Assembly: GCF_002855515.1 (NCBI RefSeq)
Contig: NZ_PKRP01000009.1
Coordinates: 97,868 to 161,867 of the forward strand
Source of the DNA: Rhizobium sp. TH135
GTDB taxonomy: Bacteria; Pseudomonadota; Alphaproteobacteria; Rhizobiales; Rhizobiaceae
DNA: 64,000 nt
Reading direction: 5' to 3'
How positions within the stretch are numbered: the first letter of the stretch is position 1; each line of letters opens with the position of its first letter. A program made the translations under genes and the position numbers. The notes under the pieces are model-generated. The model was not told the DNA's origin. It saw only the letters and a program-made list of their open reading frames with translations, and ran no database searches. Shown here one piece after another: positions 23,928 through 32,148 of the stretch.

Positions 23928-23957
23928 CAAATCGAGGGAAAACTTGTGGAGGAAAGC

Positions 23958-24968
23958 ATGAACTCGTTTACCAGGAAAATGATGGTCGGAACCGCAATTG
24001 CGGCGGTCGCGCTGGGAGGCTCGGTCGGTGCGCTTGTGGCTCAGGAGAAGCCCGTCATCGCAACTGTGGTCAAGATCAGCGGTATCCCGTGGTTCGACCG
24101 CATGAACACCGGTGTCGTCGCCTTCCAGGAGGCGAATGCCGACGTGGTCGCCAGCCAGAGTGGTCCCGCAACGGCCGACTCCGCCCAGCAGCTCCAGATC
24201 GTCAACGATCTCGTTGCCAAGGGTGTCAACGCCTTGGCTGTCGTGCCGATGGACCCGGCCGTGCTTGAAGGTACGCTTCAGCGTGCGATGGAACGCGGTA
24301 TCGTGGTGGTCACCCATGAAGCCGACAACCAGATGAACACCAATGCCAATGTCGAAGCCTTCGACAACGCCGACTACGGCGCAGCCCTCAACGAACGTCT
24401 CGCCGAATGCATGGGCAAGGAAGGCAAGTGGACGACCTTTGTCGGTTCGCTCGGTAGCCGCACGCATATGCAGTGGGTCGGTGCCGGCGAGGAAAATGCC
24501 AAGAAATACGCTGGCATGCAGCTCGTTGATGCAAACAACGAATCCTTCGACGACGCCAATGCCACCTACGAAAAGGCCAAGGAAATCTTGCGCAAGCACC
24601 CTGACATCAAGGGTTTCCAGACCTCTGCGGGCAATGACGTGCTGGGCGTCGGTCGCGCGATCGACGAGGCTGGCCTGAGCGGCAAGATTTGCCTGGTTGG
24701 TACAGGTCTTCCCAATCCGTCTGCCGATCTTCTCGAATCCGGCGCCATTACCGCAATCGGTTTCTGGGATCCGCAGAAGGCGGGCATGGCGATGAACACC
24801 ATCGCTAAGCTCCTGCTTGAAAAGAAGGAGTTGACGGACGGCATGGATCTCGGCGTGCCCGGCTATGAAAAGGTCAGTGTGAAGCAGGGCGCCGGCAAGG
24901 GTCTGCTCGTCGTCGGCAATGGCATGGTTCTCGCCGACAAGGCTACCTACAAGGATTTCCTCTTCTGA
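23958..24968 (+). CDS. RbsB-type periplasmic sugar-binding protein
   Basis: The ATG at 23958 (behind GGAGGAAAGC) gives 336 aa with a signal peptide of about 27 residues (KMMVGTAIAAVALGGSVGAL ending VAQ). The mature type-I binding protein has VVKISGIPWFDRMNTGVVAF, ADSAQQLQIVNDLVAKGVNA, AVVPMDPAVLEGTLQRA, VVTHEADNQ and GFQTSAGNDVLGVGRAIDEA, the layout of pentose/tetrose-binding proteins. It delivers substrate to the permeases at 22905 and 26612. A strong hairpin follows the gene and probably raises its mRNA level relative to the downstream genes. Confidence 0.92.
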   Translation: MNSFTRKMMVGTAIAAVALGGSVGALVAQEKPVIATVVKISGIPWFDRMNTGVVAFQEANADVVASQSGPATADSAQQLQIVNDLVAKGVNALAVVPMDPAVLEGTLQRAMERGIVVVTHEADNQMNTNANVEAFDNADYGAALNERLAECMGKEGKWTTFVGSLGSRTHMQWVGAGEENAKKYAGMQLVDANNESFDDANATYEKAKEILRKHPDIKGFQTSAGNDVLGVGRAIDEAGLSGKICLVGTGLPNPSADLLESGAITAIGFWDPQKAGMAMNTIAKLLLEKKELTDGMDLGVPGYEKVSVKQGAGKGLLVVGNGMVLADKATYKDFLF

Positions 24969-24986
24969 TCCTCCAACTCAGCAGCC

Positions 24987-25013
24987 GTGACCGGGAGACA
25001 GTCTCCCGGTCAC
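24987..25013 (+). terminator. perfect 12-bp hairpin after the binding-protein gene
   Basis: GTGACCGGGAGA (24987-24998) pairs with TCTCCCGGTCAC (25002-25013) around a three-base loop, with no T-run. Such intra-operon structures typically protect the binding-protein mRNA or cause partial termination before the ATPase gene. Confidence 0.7.
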
Positions 25014-25061
25014 ACGACCGCAGCAGAGACGAGGCTGCGGACAAAATGAGGGTCGTGCTCC

Positions 25062-26615
25062 GTGGTCGCAATGCAAAACAGTATCGGGCAGCCGAAAGAG
25101 TTGCTCAAACTAGAGAACATCCAGAAGTGGTTCGGAGGCGTGCATGCCTTGCGGGGCATCAACCTGACGCTTGAGCGCGGACAGGTCTATCACCTGCTCG
25201 GTGAAAACGGCTGTGGCAAGAGCACGGTCATCAAGATCATGTCCGGCGCTCATCCCCCGTCGGCGGGTGAGATCATTCTCGAGGGCAAGCCTTTCCAAGC
25301 GCTGACGCCGATCCAATCCCTCTCCGCCGGTATCGAGACGGTCTACCAGGACTTGTCTTTGCTGCCGAATATGACGGTTGCCGAAAATGTTGCGCTTACC
25401 GAGCAGCTTGTCTCGGCCGCGGGACGGCTCGCGCGCCTGTTCAGCAGGAGCAAACTCAATGAAACTGCCGCGCGAGCACTTAAAGCCGTCGGGCTGCCGT
25501 CTGACCGCGCCTTCATGCAGGAGATCGTCGAGGATCTTCCCTTGGCAGCTCGGCAGCTCGTGGCGATCGCTCGTGCCATTGCAACGCGCGCCAAGCTCGT
25601 GATCATGGATGAACCAACGACGTCGCTGACACGGCGCGAAGTCGACAATCTGATCGATGTGGTCGAGCGGCTGCGTGCCGAAGGCGTCACCGTGCTTTTC
25701 GTGACCCACAAGCTCGAAGAATGCTACCGCATCGGGGGCAACGCGATCGTCTTTCGCGACGGTCAATGTGTCGCCCAGGGCCCGATTGCTGAGTACACCA
25801 AGGACGATCTGTCCGAATTGATGACTGGACGTGCGATCACGGCCACCCGCTATCGTGAGGGACGTCCCGCAGGCGATGTCTTCTTTGACATCAAAGACCT
25901 GAGGACGGAGAATGTTGAGGGAGTGTCGCTCGCTCTCCATGCCGGCGAGATCCTCGGGATCACAGGTCTTGCCGATTCCGGCCGCAACGAGCTTGCCATG
26001 GCGCTTGCTGGTGTCATGCTGGTCACCGGCGGGACAATGACGATCGATGGCAAGACGGCCCGCCTGTCGTCACCCTCCGACGCCATTCGCTATGGGATCG
26101 GCTATGTGCCGGAAGATCGTCTGGCTGAGGGGCTGTTCCTCGACAAGTCGATCCTCGAGAACGAGATTGCCCTAGTCGTCAAGGATCTCACCAATGCGAT
26201 CGGCGTAATCGACAGCGACAAGGGCAGAAAACTGGCCGATGAGCTGTCGGTACAGATGCGCCTCAACACCAAGAATATCGATCTTCCGGTCAGCTCGCTT
26301 TCAGGCGGAAACCAGCAGCGTGTCCTGATCGGACGCTGGCTTAGCATTCGTCCCAGACTGCTTATTCTTCATGGGCCGACCGTCGGAGTCGATGTGGGTT
26401 CGAAGGATACGATCTACCGGGTCATCCAGTCGCTCTCGGCATCGGGCATGGGCCTCATCGTCGTGAGTGACGACCTGCCAGAGCTTCTGCAGAACGCCGA
26501 TCGGATTCTCGTGATGAACGGTGGCCGGATCGTTTCCGAGTTTGATGCGGGCGCGGCATCCGAAGACGACTTGTACCGGGCTATGCTTGGTAGTGCGAAG
26601 GTGGCAGACCAATGA
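25062..26615 (+). CDS. RbsA-type dual-domain sugar ABC ATPase, second Walker B altered
   Basis: This 517-aa ATPase has two nucleotide-binding halves. The first has Walker A GENGCGKST (about 49-57), the RbsA-like signature region LPLAARQLVAIARA and an intact Walker B VIMDEPTTSLT. The second has a degenerate P-loop (GLADSGRNEL, normal for this family) and signature SSLSGGNQQRV, but Walker B reads LLILHGPTVGVDVGSK. The usual Asp-Glu of LDEPT is replaced by His-Gly. ATP hydrolysis would therefore depend on the first site alone. The GTG at 25062 has GAGGG at good spacing; the ATG at 25071 is the alternative. It overlaps the next permease gene (ATGA). Confidence 0.9.
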   Translation: MVAMQNSIGQPKELLKLENIQKWFGGVHALRGINLTLERGQVYHLLGENGCGKSTVIKIMSGAHPPSAGEIILEGKPFQALTPIQSLSAGIETVYQDLSLLPNMTVAENVALTEQLVSAAGRLARLFSRSKLNETAARALKAVGLPSDRAFMQEIVEDLPLAARQLVAIARAIATRAKLVIMDEPTTSLTRREVDNLIDVVERLRAEGVTVLFVTHKLEECYRIGGNAIVFRDGQCVAQGPIAEYTKDDLSELMTGRAITATRYREGRPAGDVFFDIKDLRTENVEGVSLALHAGEILGITGLADSGRNELAMALAGVMLVTGGTMTIDGKTARLSSPSDAIRYGIGYVPEDRLAEGLFLDKSILENEIALVVKDLTNAIGVIDSDKGRKLADELSVQMRLNTKNIDLPVSSLSGGNQQRVLIGRWLSIRPRLLILHGPTVGVDVGSKDTIYRVIQSLSASGMGLIVVSDDLPELLQNADRILVMNGGRIVSEFDAGAASEDDLYRAMLGSAKVADQ

Positions 26616-27637
26616 ATACGACTAAAGCGGATGTATCGCTGTCTTCCTCCCGTCGCGGGGGCATCGGATCCCTGATCCGGCGGCGACCTGAAACCATCAC
26701 GTTTGCACTCCTGGTCACCATTTGCGTGGCCGTTTCGATCGCAAATCCCGCCTTCCTTCAGCCCTCGACGCTGATTGATATCGGCCGTTCCAGTGTGGTG
26801 ATGGGGCTCTTTGCGCTCGGTGTCTTCGTCATCCTCGCGGCTGGTGGCATCGACGTTTCGTTCACCGCCATTGCCGCCTTCACCATGTATTCGGTGACCC
26901 TCTTGGTGCAGACCTATCTGCCAGGGACGCCGATGATCCTGATCATCTTGATGTCGATGCTGGGCGGTGTGGCGCTTGGCGTGGTCAACGGCCTCCTCGT
27001 TCACCACCTTCGGGTGCCGTCCTTGATTGTGACGATCGGCACCCAGTATCTGTTCCGCGGATTTCTCCTGTCTTTCATCGGCACCGTCTGGATCATGTCG
27101 TTGCCGCCGCAGATGGGTGCATTCGGCCGCATGCCGCTTTTGCAGTTCGAAACGGCAAATGGTGCGACAGTCACCTTGCCCTTCTACTTCCTCGTTCTGC
27201 CGGCAGCAGCGATCCTCACCTGGTGGATCCTCAACCGAACACTGATGGGCCGTGCAATCTTCGCCGTCGGCGGCAATGCGAGTATCGCCGAGCGGCTGGG
27301 CTATAGCCTGCGTACCGTGCACCTCTTCCTGTTCGGTTATGCCGGAGCCTTGGCCGGCCTCGCTGGCATCATCCATGTCTGCGCCAACCGACAGGCCAAT
27401 CCCTTCGATCTCGTGGGAACCGAAATCAATGTGATTGCCGCCGTTGTTCTGGGGGGCGCCCGCATTACCGGCGGGACCGGAACGGTTCTTGGCACCATCC
27501 TCGGCGTTCTCCTGATCGTCGTCATCAACAGCGTGCTTGTCCTCGTCGGGATTCCCAGCACCTGGCAGCGGCTTGTGGTTGGCAGTTTCATCCTGCTTGC
27601 AGCTGCCTTCTTCGTCACGCGCCAGCGCAAAAAGTAA
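26612..27637 (+). CDS. RbsC-type sugar ABC transporter permease (second)
   Basis: This is a 341-aa CUT2 permease with a basic N-terminus (SSSRRGGIGSLIRRRPE) and about eight to ten spans. It has VILAAGGIDVSFTAIAAFTM, corresponding to the GGIDLS motif, and the loop AVGGNASIAERLGYSLRTVH. The late motif GTEINVIAAVVLGGARITGG is conserved in the family. Its ATG overlaps the ATPase stop. It is only distantly similar to the permease at 22905, which fits a two-permease importer. Confidence 0.92.
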   Translation: MNTTKADVSLSSSRRGGIGSLIRRRPETITFALLVTICVAVSIANPAFLQPSTLIDIGRSSVVMGLFALGVFVILAAGGIDVSFTAIAAFTMYSVTLLVQTYLPGTPMILIILMSMLGGVALGVVNGLLVHHLRVPSLIVTIGTQYLFRGFLLSFIGTVWIMSLPPQMGAFGRMPLLQFETANGATVTLPFYFLVLPAAAILTWWILNRTLMGRAIFAVGGNASIAERLGYSLRTVHLFLFGYAGALAGLAGIIHVCANRQANPFDLVGTEINVIAAVVLGGARITGGTGTVLGTILGVLLIVVINSVLVLVGIPSTWQRLVVGSFILLAAAFFVTRQRKK

Positions 27638-27651
27638 CAGTGGAGGATACA

Positions 27652-28653
27652 GTGAAGAAGTTTCTCAACGACCCGGTCGACTTCGTCGACGAGATGCTGG
27701 AAGGCATTTACGCCGCCCATCCGATGGTAACCTATGCAAATGACGACCTGCGTTGCCTCGTGACTGCCAAACCGAAGGCCGGCAAAGTCGGACTGACCAC
27801 TGGCGGTGGGTCCGGTCATCTTCCGACGTTCCTCGGTTTCGTCGGTGACGGTATGCTGGATGGCGCGGCGGTGGGGGGTGTCTTCCAGTCTCCAAGCGCC
27901 GAGCAGATGTATCAGGTGACCAAAGCCGTCGATCAGGGGGCAGGGGTCCTCTACATCTACGGCAACTATTCTGGCGACATCATCAATTTCGATATGGCAG
28001 CGGAGCTTGCGGACCTCGATGGGATTGCCGTCAAGCAAGTCGTCGGTAACGACGACGTCGCCTCCTCTATCGTCGGAGAAGAACACAAGCGCCGTGGTGT
28101 TGCAGGCATCTTCTTTATCTACAAGGCGGCAGGTGCTGCTGCCGCAGAGGGGCTTTCGCTGGATGACGTGGCGCGTGTCGCCGACAAGGCCCGTTCAAGG
28201 ACCCGGACCATGGGGGTCGCGCTATCGAGCTGCGTGGTGCCGGAGATCGGCCATACCACCTTCTCGATCGGCGAGGACGAGATGGAAATCGGCATGGGCA
28301 TCCATGGCGAACCTGGCATCAGCCGTAAGAAACTGGCCGCTGCCGACGCGGTCGTCGACGAGATGATGGAACGCATCTTCAAGGAGACGAGCTACGCGGC
28401 AGGGGAAGAGGTGGCCGTTTTGATCAACGGTCTGGGCGGTACGCCGCTTGAGGAGCTGTACATTCTCTTCCGTCGTGTCAAACAGCTCCTTGATGCCCGA
28501 AGCGTCAAGGCAAAGCATGTTTGGATCGGTGAATTCGCAACCTCGATGGAAATGGCGGGTGCCTCCATCTCGATCTTGCATCTGGATGCCGAACTCGACC
28601 GCATGATGGCCGCTCCAGCCAACACACCCTTCTTCAAGCATGTCACGGGGTAA
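27652..28653 (+). CDS. dhaK: dihydroxyacetone-kinase-type subunit DhaK
   Basis: The GTG at 27652, preceded by GGAGG, gives 333 aa starting VKKFLNDPVDFVDEMLEGIY, the normal DhaK N-terminus. The substrate pocket is clear: TTGGGSGHLPTFLGFVGDGM (about 50-69), YIYGNYSGDIINFDMA and IGMGIHGEPGISRKK (about 214-228), the last holding the His that covalently binds the ketose substrate. DhaK with DhaL phosphorylates short ketoses such as dihydroxyacetone or erythrulose. The DhaL gene follows, but no PTS-linked DhaM is present, so ATP is the more likely donor. In this operon the substrate is probably a tetrulose or a related ketose made from the imported polyol. Confidence 0.88.
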   Translation: MKKFLNDPVDFVDEMLEGIYAAHPMVTYANDDLRCLVTAKPKAGKVGLTTGGGSGHLPTFLGFVGDGMLDGAAVGGVFQSPSAEQMYQVTKAVDQGAGVLYIYGNYSGDIINFDMAAELADLDGIAVKQVVGNDDVASSIVGEEHKRRGVAGIFFIYKAAGAAAAEGLSLDDVARVADKARSRTRTMGVALSSCVVPEIGHTTFSIGEDEMEIGMGIHGEPGISRKKLAAADAVVDEMMERIFKETSYAAGEEVAVLINGLGGTPLEELYILFRRVKQLLDARSVKAKHVWIGEFATSMEMAGASISILHLDAELDRMMAAPANTPFFKHVTG

Positions 28654-28657
28654 CGCC

Positions 28658-29305
28658 ATGAGCCTTGCAAAACTGGACGCGGGCCACCTGATCGCGCTGT
28701 TTCAAAGCTGGCAGCAACTCTTTGCCGAGCAGCGCGAATTTCTGATCGCCCTCGACGGCAAGGTCGGCGACAGCGATCTCGGGATCACGATGGCCAAGTC
28801 ATTTGCCGCAGCCGCCCAAGCGGTGGCCGCTGATGGCCCGGATGCAGGACTGTCTAAACTTCTGCGCACCGCTGGTGCCACGATGGCGCGGACTGCGCCC
28901 TCGACCATGGGAACGCTCACGGCGACGGGCTTTCTGAGAGCGAGCAAGGCTGTGGAGGGACGGGATGCCCTGGACACGGCTGCTCTTGCTCAGTTCTGGC
29001 GGGCCTATACCGATGGTATTGCGGAGCGAGGCAAGGCCAAGGTCGGCGACAAGACCCTGCTTGATGTGCTTGATCCGCTCACCAGGGCCCTTGAGGCAGC
29101 GGCTGAAAAGGGTGACAGTGTTCCAGTTGCACTGGCTTCGGCTGCCAAGGCTGCAGAAGACGCGCTGGAGGCGACGAAGTCGATGGTGGCACAGCACGGA
29201 AAGGCTGCGGCTTTTCAGGAAAAGACCGTGGGCTTGCAGGATGCTGGCGCCACAGTCGGGTTCTTCCTGATCAGGCGCATGGCAGAATTTGCCTCCAGCC
29301 ACTGA
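28658..29305 (+). CDS. dhaL: dihydroxyacetone-kinase-type nucleotide-binding subunit DhaL
   Basis: The 215-aa all-helical DhaL-type subunit carries the metal/nucleotide site LDGKVGDSDLGITMAKSF (about 30-47), whose three Asp (D-x4-D-x-D) match those of DhaL that coordinate two Mg ions. GATMARTAPSTMGTL is the equivalent of the GGxSGxL loop, and the tail has GKAAAFQEKTVGLQDAGATV. It starts 4 bp after the DhaK stop. With DhaK it should form a two-component ketose kinase. The usual GDGDHG motif is GDSDLG here, a mild deviation that points to a non-canonical substrate or donor. Confidence 0.86.
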   Translation: MSLAKLDAGHLIALFQSWQQLFAEQREFLIALDGKVGDSDLGITMAKSFAAAAQAVAADGPDAGLSKLLRTAGATMARTAPSTMGTLTATGFLRASKAVEGRDALDTAALAQFWRAYTDGIAERGKAKVGDKTLLDVLDPLTRALEAAAEKGDSVPVALASAAKAAEDALEATKSMVAQHGKAAAFQEKTVGLQDAGATVGFFLIRRMAEFASSH

Positions 29306-29336
29306 CATGGCGCTACCATCAGCAGGATTGTCCATC

Positions 29337-30944
29337 ATGACCAAGGGCTACGTCATCGGCGTCGATGTCGGAACGGGCAGCGCGCGTGCTGGCCTCTTCG
29401 ACCTTGAGGGACGCATGCTGTCTGTCGTGAAACGCGATATCACGCTTTACCGCGAGGCAGGCTCGATCGTCGAGCAGTCGAGCACCGAGATCTGGAATGC
29501 CGTCTGTGCGATCATTCGCGAGGCGGTGCAGGCAGCCGGCGTGTCGCCGGATCAGGTCATCGGGCTCGGCTTTGATGCGACCTGCTCGCTTGTAGTCCTG
29601 GGCGAGGGCGGCAAACCGCTCGCTGTAGGCCCCTCGGAAGAGGCAAAGCGTGACATCATCGTCTGGATGGACCACCGCGCCGTGGCCCAGGCCGAGCGTA
29701 TCAATGCCATGGGGCATGATGTGTTGCGCTATGTTGGTGGCCGCATCTCGCCCGAGATGGAGACGCCGAAGATCCTGTGGTTGAAGGAAAACCGCCCGGC
29801 GACCTTCGCGGGCGCCTGGCAGTTTTTCGATCTCGCCGACTTTCTGACCTGGAAATCGACCGGCGATCTGTCACGCTCGACCTGCACGGTGACCTGCAAA
29901 TGGACCTATCTCGCCCATGAGGCACGGTGGGATCAGAGCTATTTCGAGCAGATCGGCCTCTCGGAACTGGCGCAAGAAGGCTTTGCCCGCATCGGCACCG
30001 ACATTGTCGAGCCCGGTAGCCGATTGGGGCAAGGGCTGACCGCAGAGGCGGCCGAAGCCATGGGGCTCAAACCCGGCACGGCGGTCGCCGCGGGCATGAT
30101 CGATGCCCATGCGGGTGGCATCGGGACGGTCGGCATCGGCGGCAAGCCGGCCGAGAACCTGGCTTACGTCTTCGGGACCTCCTCCTGCACCATGACGTCG
30201 ACGGCCGAGCCAGTTTTCGTGCCAGGCGTCTGGGGGCCATATTATTCGGCCATGGTACCTGGCATGTGGTTGAACGAGGGTGGCCAGAGTGCCGCTGGCG
30301 CGGCGATAGATCAGCTTCTCTCCTTCCATCCCGCTGCCGCCGAGGCGACCGCCCGGGCACTGGCCGAGGGGAAGTCTTTGCCCGCTTTCATGGCCGAACA
30401 GGCAGCATTGAAGGTCTCCAATTCTTCCGAGGCCGTCGAGCTTGCAGAAGAGCTGCATGTCGTACCGGAATTCCTCGGCAATCGAGCGCCCTTTGCCGAC
30501 CCGCATGCGCGAGCGGTGATCGCCGGCCTCGGCATGGAGCGTGATTTCGACAACCTGATCGCGCTCTACGTTGCCGGCCTGTGTGGCATCGGTTACGGCT
30601 TGCGGCAGATCATTGAGACACAGGCAAAGGCGGGTGCTTCCGTCGAACGGGTGGTGATCAGCGGTGGTGCGGGTGCAAGCGCTCTGGTGCGCCAGATCCT
30701 CGCCGATGCCTGCGGCAAGCCGGTTGTGGCACCGGCTGCCGAAGAGCCAATCCTGCTCGGTTCGGCGATCCTTGGTAGCGTCGCTGCCGGCGCCTTCCCG
30801 GATGTTCGAGATGCCATGGGAGCCATCTCTAAGACTGCCGCGGTCTACCCGCCGGTTGGCCAGGACATGAAAGCACTCCACGAACGTCGTTACCGAGTTT
30901 TTCTCAACCTTCAGGATGTTTCGAGAGCGATGCGGAACTTTTGA
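29337..30944 (+). CDS. FGGY-family carbohydrate kinase, D-ribulokinase-like
   Basis: This 535-aa two-domain sugar kinase has the ATP phosphate loop VIGVDVGTGSARAGLFDLEG at the N-terminus, FDATCSLVV, RDIIVWMDHRAVAQAERIN with VGGRISPEMETPKILWLKEN (sugar site), GMIDAHAGGIG with the catalytic Asp region, and the C-terminal VVISGGAGASALVRQIL adenosine motif. The pattern and length fit the FGGY/YpCarbK/RbtK group of D-ribulokinases better than xylulokinase or glycerol kinase. The start at 29337 is chosen over an upstream frame that overlaps DhaL. Having both an FGGY kinase and DhaKL in one operon suggests either two ketose products or two sequential phosphorylations. Confidence 0.87.
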   Translation: MTKGYVIGVDVGTGSARAGLFDLEGRMLSVVKRDITLYREAGSIVEQSSTEIWNAVCAIIREAVQAAGVSPDQVIGLGFDATCSLVVLGEGGKPLAVGPSEEAKRDIIVWMDHRAVAQAERINAMGHDVLRYVGGRISPEMETPKILWLKENRPATFAGAWQFFDLADFLTWKSTGDLSRSTCTVTCKWTYLAHEARWDQSYFEQIGLSELAQEGFARIGTDIVEPGSRLGQGLTAEAAEAMGLKPGTAVAAGMIDAHAGGIGTVGIGGKPAENLAYVFGTSSCTMTSTAEPVFVPGVWGPYYSAMVPGMWLNEGGQSAAGAAIDQLLSFHPAAAEATARALAEGKSLPAFMAEQAALKVSNSSEAVELAEELHVVPEFLGNRAPFADPHARAVIAGLGMERDFDNLIALYVAGLCGIGYGLRQIIETQAKAGASVERVVISGGAGASALVRQILADACGKPVVAPAAEEPILLGSAILGSVAAGAFPDVRDAMGAISKTAAVYPPVGQDMKALHERRYRVFLNLQDVSRAMRNF

Positions 30945-31188
30945 TCCTTCATACCTTAATGTCGAGCAGATTCTGACGTTTTGCTCGAAAGGAGCACATC
31001 GCCTTTATACAGTTGGGATGTATCGTTTTGGCGGCTACAGCTCTACGCACAGGTTGCTGGTTCGAATCCGTTCAAGGCGAGAATGTCCCAGCATCCGCAG
31101 CGGCGAATCAGCTCAATTCCCTAACTTGGTTCTGTTAGCTAAACGAATTATCGGTCGTTGTTGGTACGAGCACGATGCAGTGGACCGC
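30945..31188. other. intergenic spacer with tRNA-like remnant
   Basis: This is convergent space between two operons. It contains a 7-bp inverted repeat, TCGAGCA at 30962-30968 and TGCTCGA at 30982-30988, which may aid termination. Around 31030-31075 a stretch with GCTCTACGC and GGTTCGAATCC looks like the D-arm/T-loop part of a tRNA but lacks a paired acceptor stem. No protein gene was seen. Confidence 0.4.
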
Positions 31189-32067
31189 TTAAAGCGGCTG
31201 CATGCGGCGCATGTCACTCAGCTGCCGTTTCATCTGGTGGATGCGGGCCTGGTCGTTGGCCGGGCGGCGCATTGCAACGCTGGTGGAGAGAATATCGATG
31301 ACCACAAGCGCTGCGATGCGCGAGATCGTTGGCGTGTACATGTTTGTGTTCTCCAGCGTCTCGACTATCAATGTCACATCACAGTAGCTGACAAGCGGCG
31401 AGTCGGAACCGGTGAGACCTATCACGACAGCGTCGTTTTCACGGGCGATCCGGGCAATTTCTATGATGGATCGAGTCGTTCCTGTATTGGAGATCACGAA
31501 AGCCACATCGCCCGGCTTCATCATGGATGCCACCATCAGCTGCTGGTGGCTGTCGAGTTCTGCGACACAGGGTACCCCGAACAGGGGAAACTTCTGCTGT
31601 GCATCGCGGGCAACAATCCCGGAAGCGCCGAACCCAAAAAAGACGATAGACCGCGCTTCAGCGAGAACATCGATCGCTTTCCGCAGCGCCGCCTTATCGA
31701 GGCGCGAACGCGCCCAGTCGAGGCTTGTCATCGTATAGTCAAAGATCTTCTCCGCCACGATCTCGGGTTCGTCGGTATCAAGCAAGACGGAGTGAGTGGC
31801 TGGCGTGCCGAAGGCGAGGCTTTGCGCAAGCCGGATCTTAAAGTCCTGGAAGCCGCTGCAGCCGATCGCGGTTGCAAAGCGCAGCACCGTAGGCTGGCTG
31901 ACCTCCGCCAGTGCCGCCGTCTCGCCGACGGTCGCGTTCATGATTCTGCGGGGGTCGTCGAGGACTACGTCCGCCACCTTACGGTCTGACTTGCGCAGTT
32001 CGGGCCGCATCGTACGGATGATCTCGATGATATTGCCGCCCGAATTTCCGCGGAGATCCGTATCCAT
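31189..32067 (-). CDS. RpiR/MurR-family regulator (HTH plus SIS domain)
   Basis: This is a 292-aa regulator. The N-terminal HTH_6 domain (about 10-80: RPELRKSDRKVADVVLDDPR, TVGETAALAEVSQPTVLRFA) is followed by a sugar-phosphate-binding SIS domain (about 120-260: SIVFFGFGASGIVARDAQQK, GDVAFVISNTGTTRSIIEIA, VVIGLTGSDSPLVSYCDVTL). Proteins of this family sense phosphosugars, so the signal is likely an intermediate of the adjacent pathway. The start at 32067 follows GGCAGGAAGG. It is the last gene of the leftward run, 81 bp after the UlaG-like gene, and a candidate operator is the palindrome at 36329-36340. Confidence 0.92.
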   Translation of the reverse strand: MDTDLRGNSGGNIIEIIRTMRPELRKSDRKVADVVLDDPRRIMNATVGETAALAEVSQPTVLRFATAIGCSGFQDFKIRLAQSLAFGTPATHSVLLDTDEPEIVAEKIFDYTMTSLDWARSRLDKAALRKAIDVLAEARSIVFFGFGASGIVARDAQQKFPLFGVPCVAELDSHQQLMVASMMKPGDVAFVISNTGTTRSIIEIARIARENDAVVIGLTGSDSPLVSYCDVTLIVETLENTNMYTPTISRIAALVVIDILSTSVAMRRPANDQARIHQMKRQLSDMRRMQPL

Positions 32068-32148
32068 GTCCTTGCCTTCCTGCCCGCGTCTCACATCGCA
32101 TCGCGGCATGCGATCAGCTCGATCTACTCTCTATAGCAAGCGGCTTCT

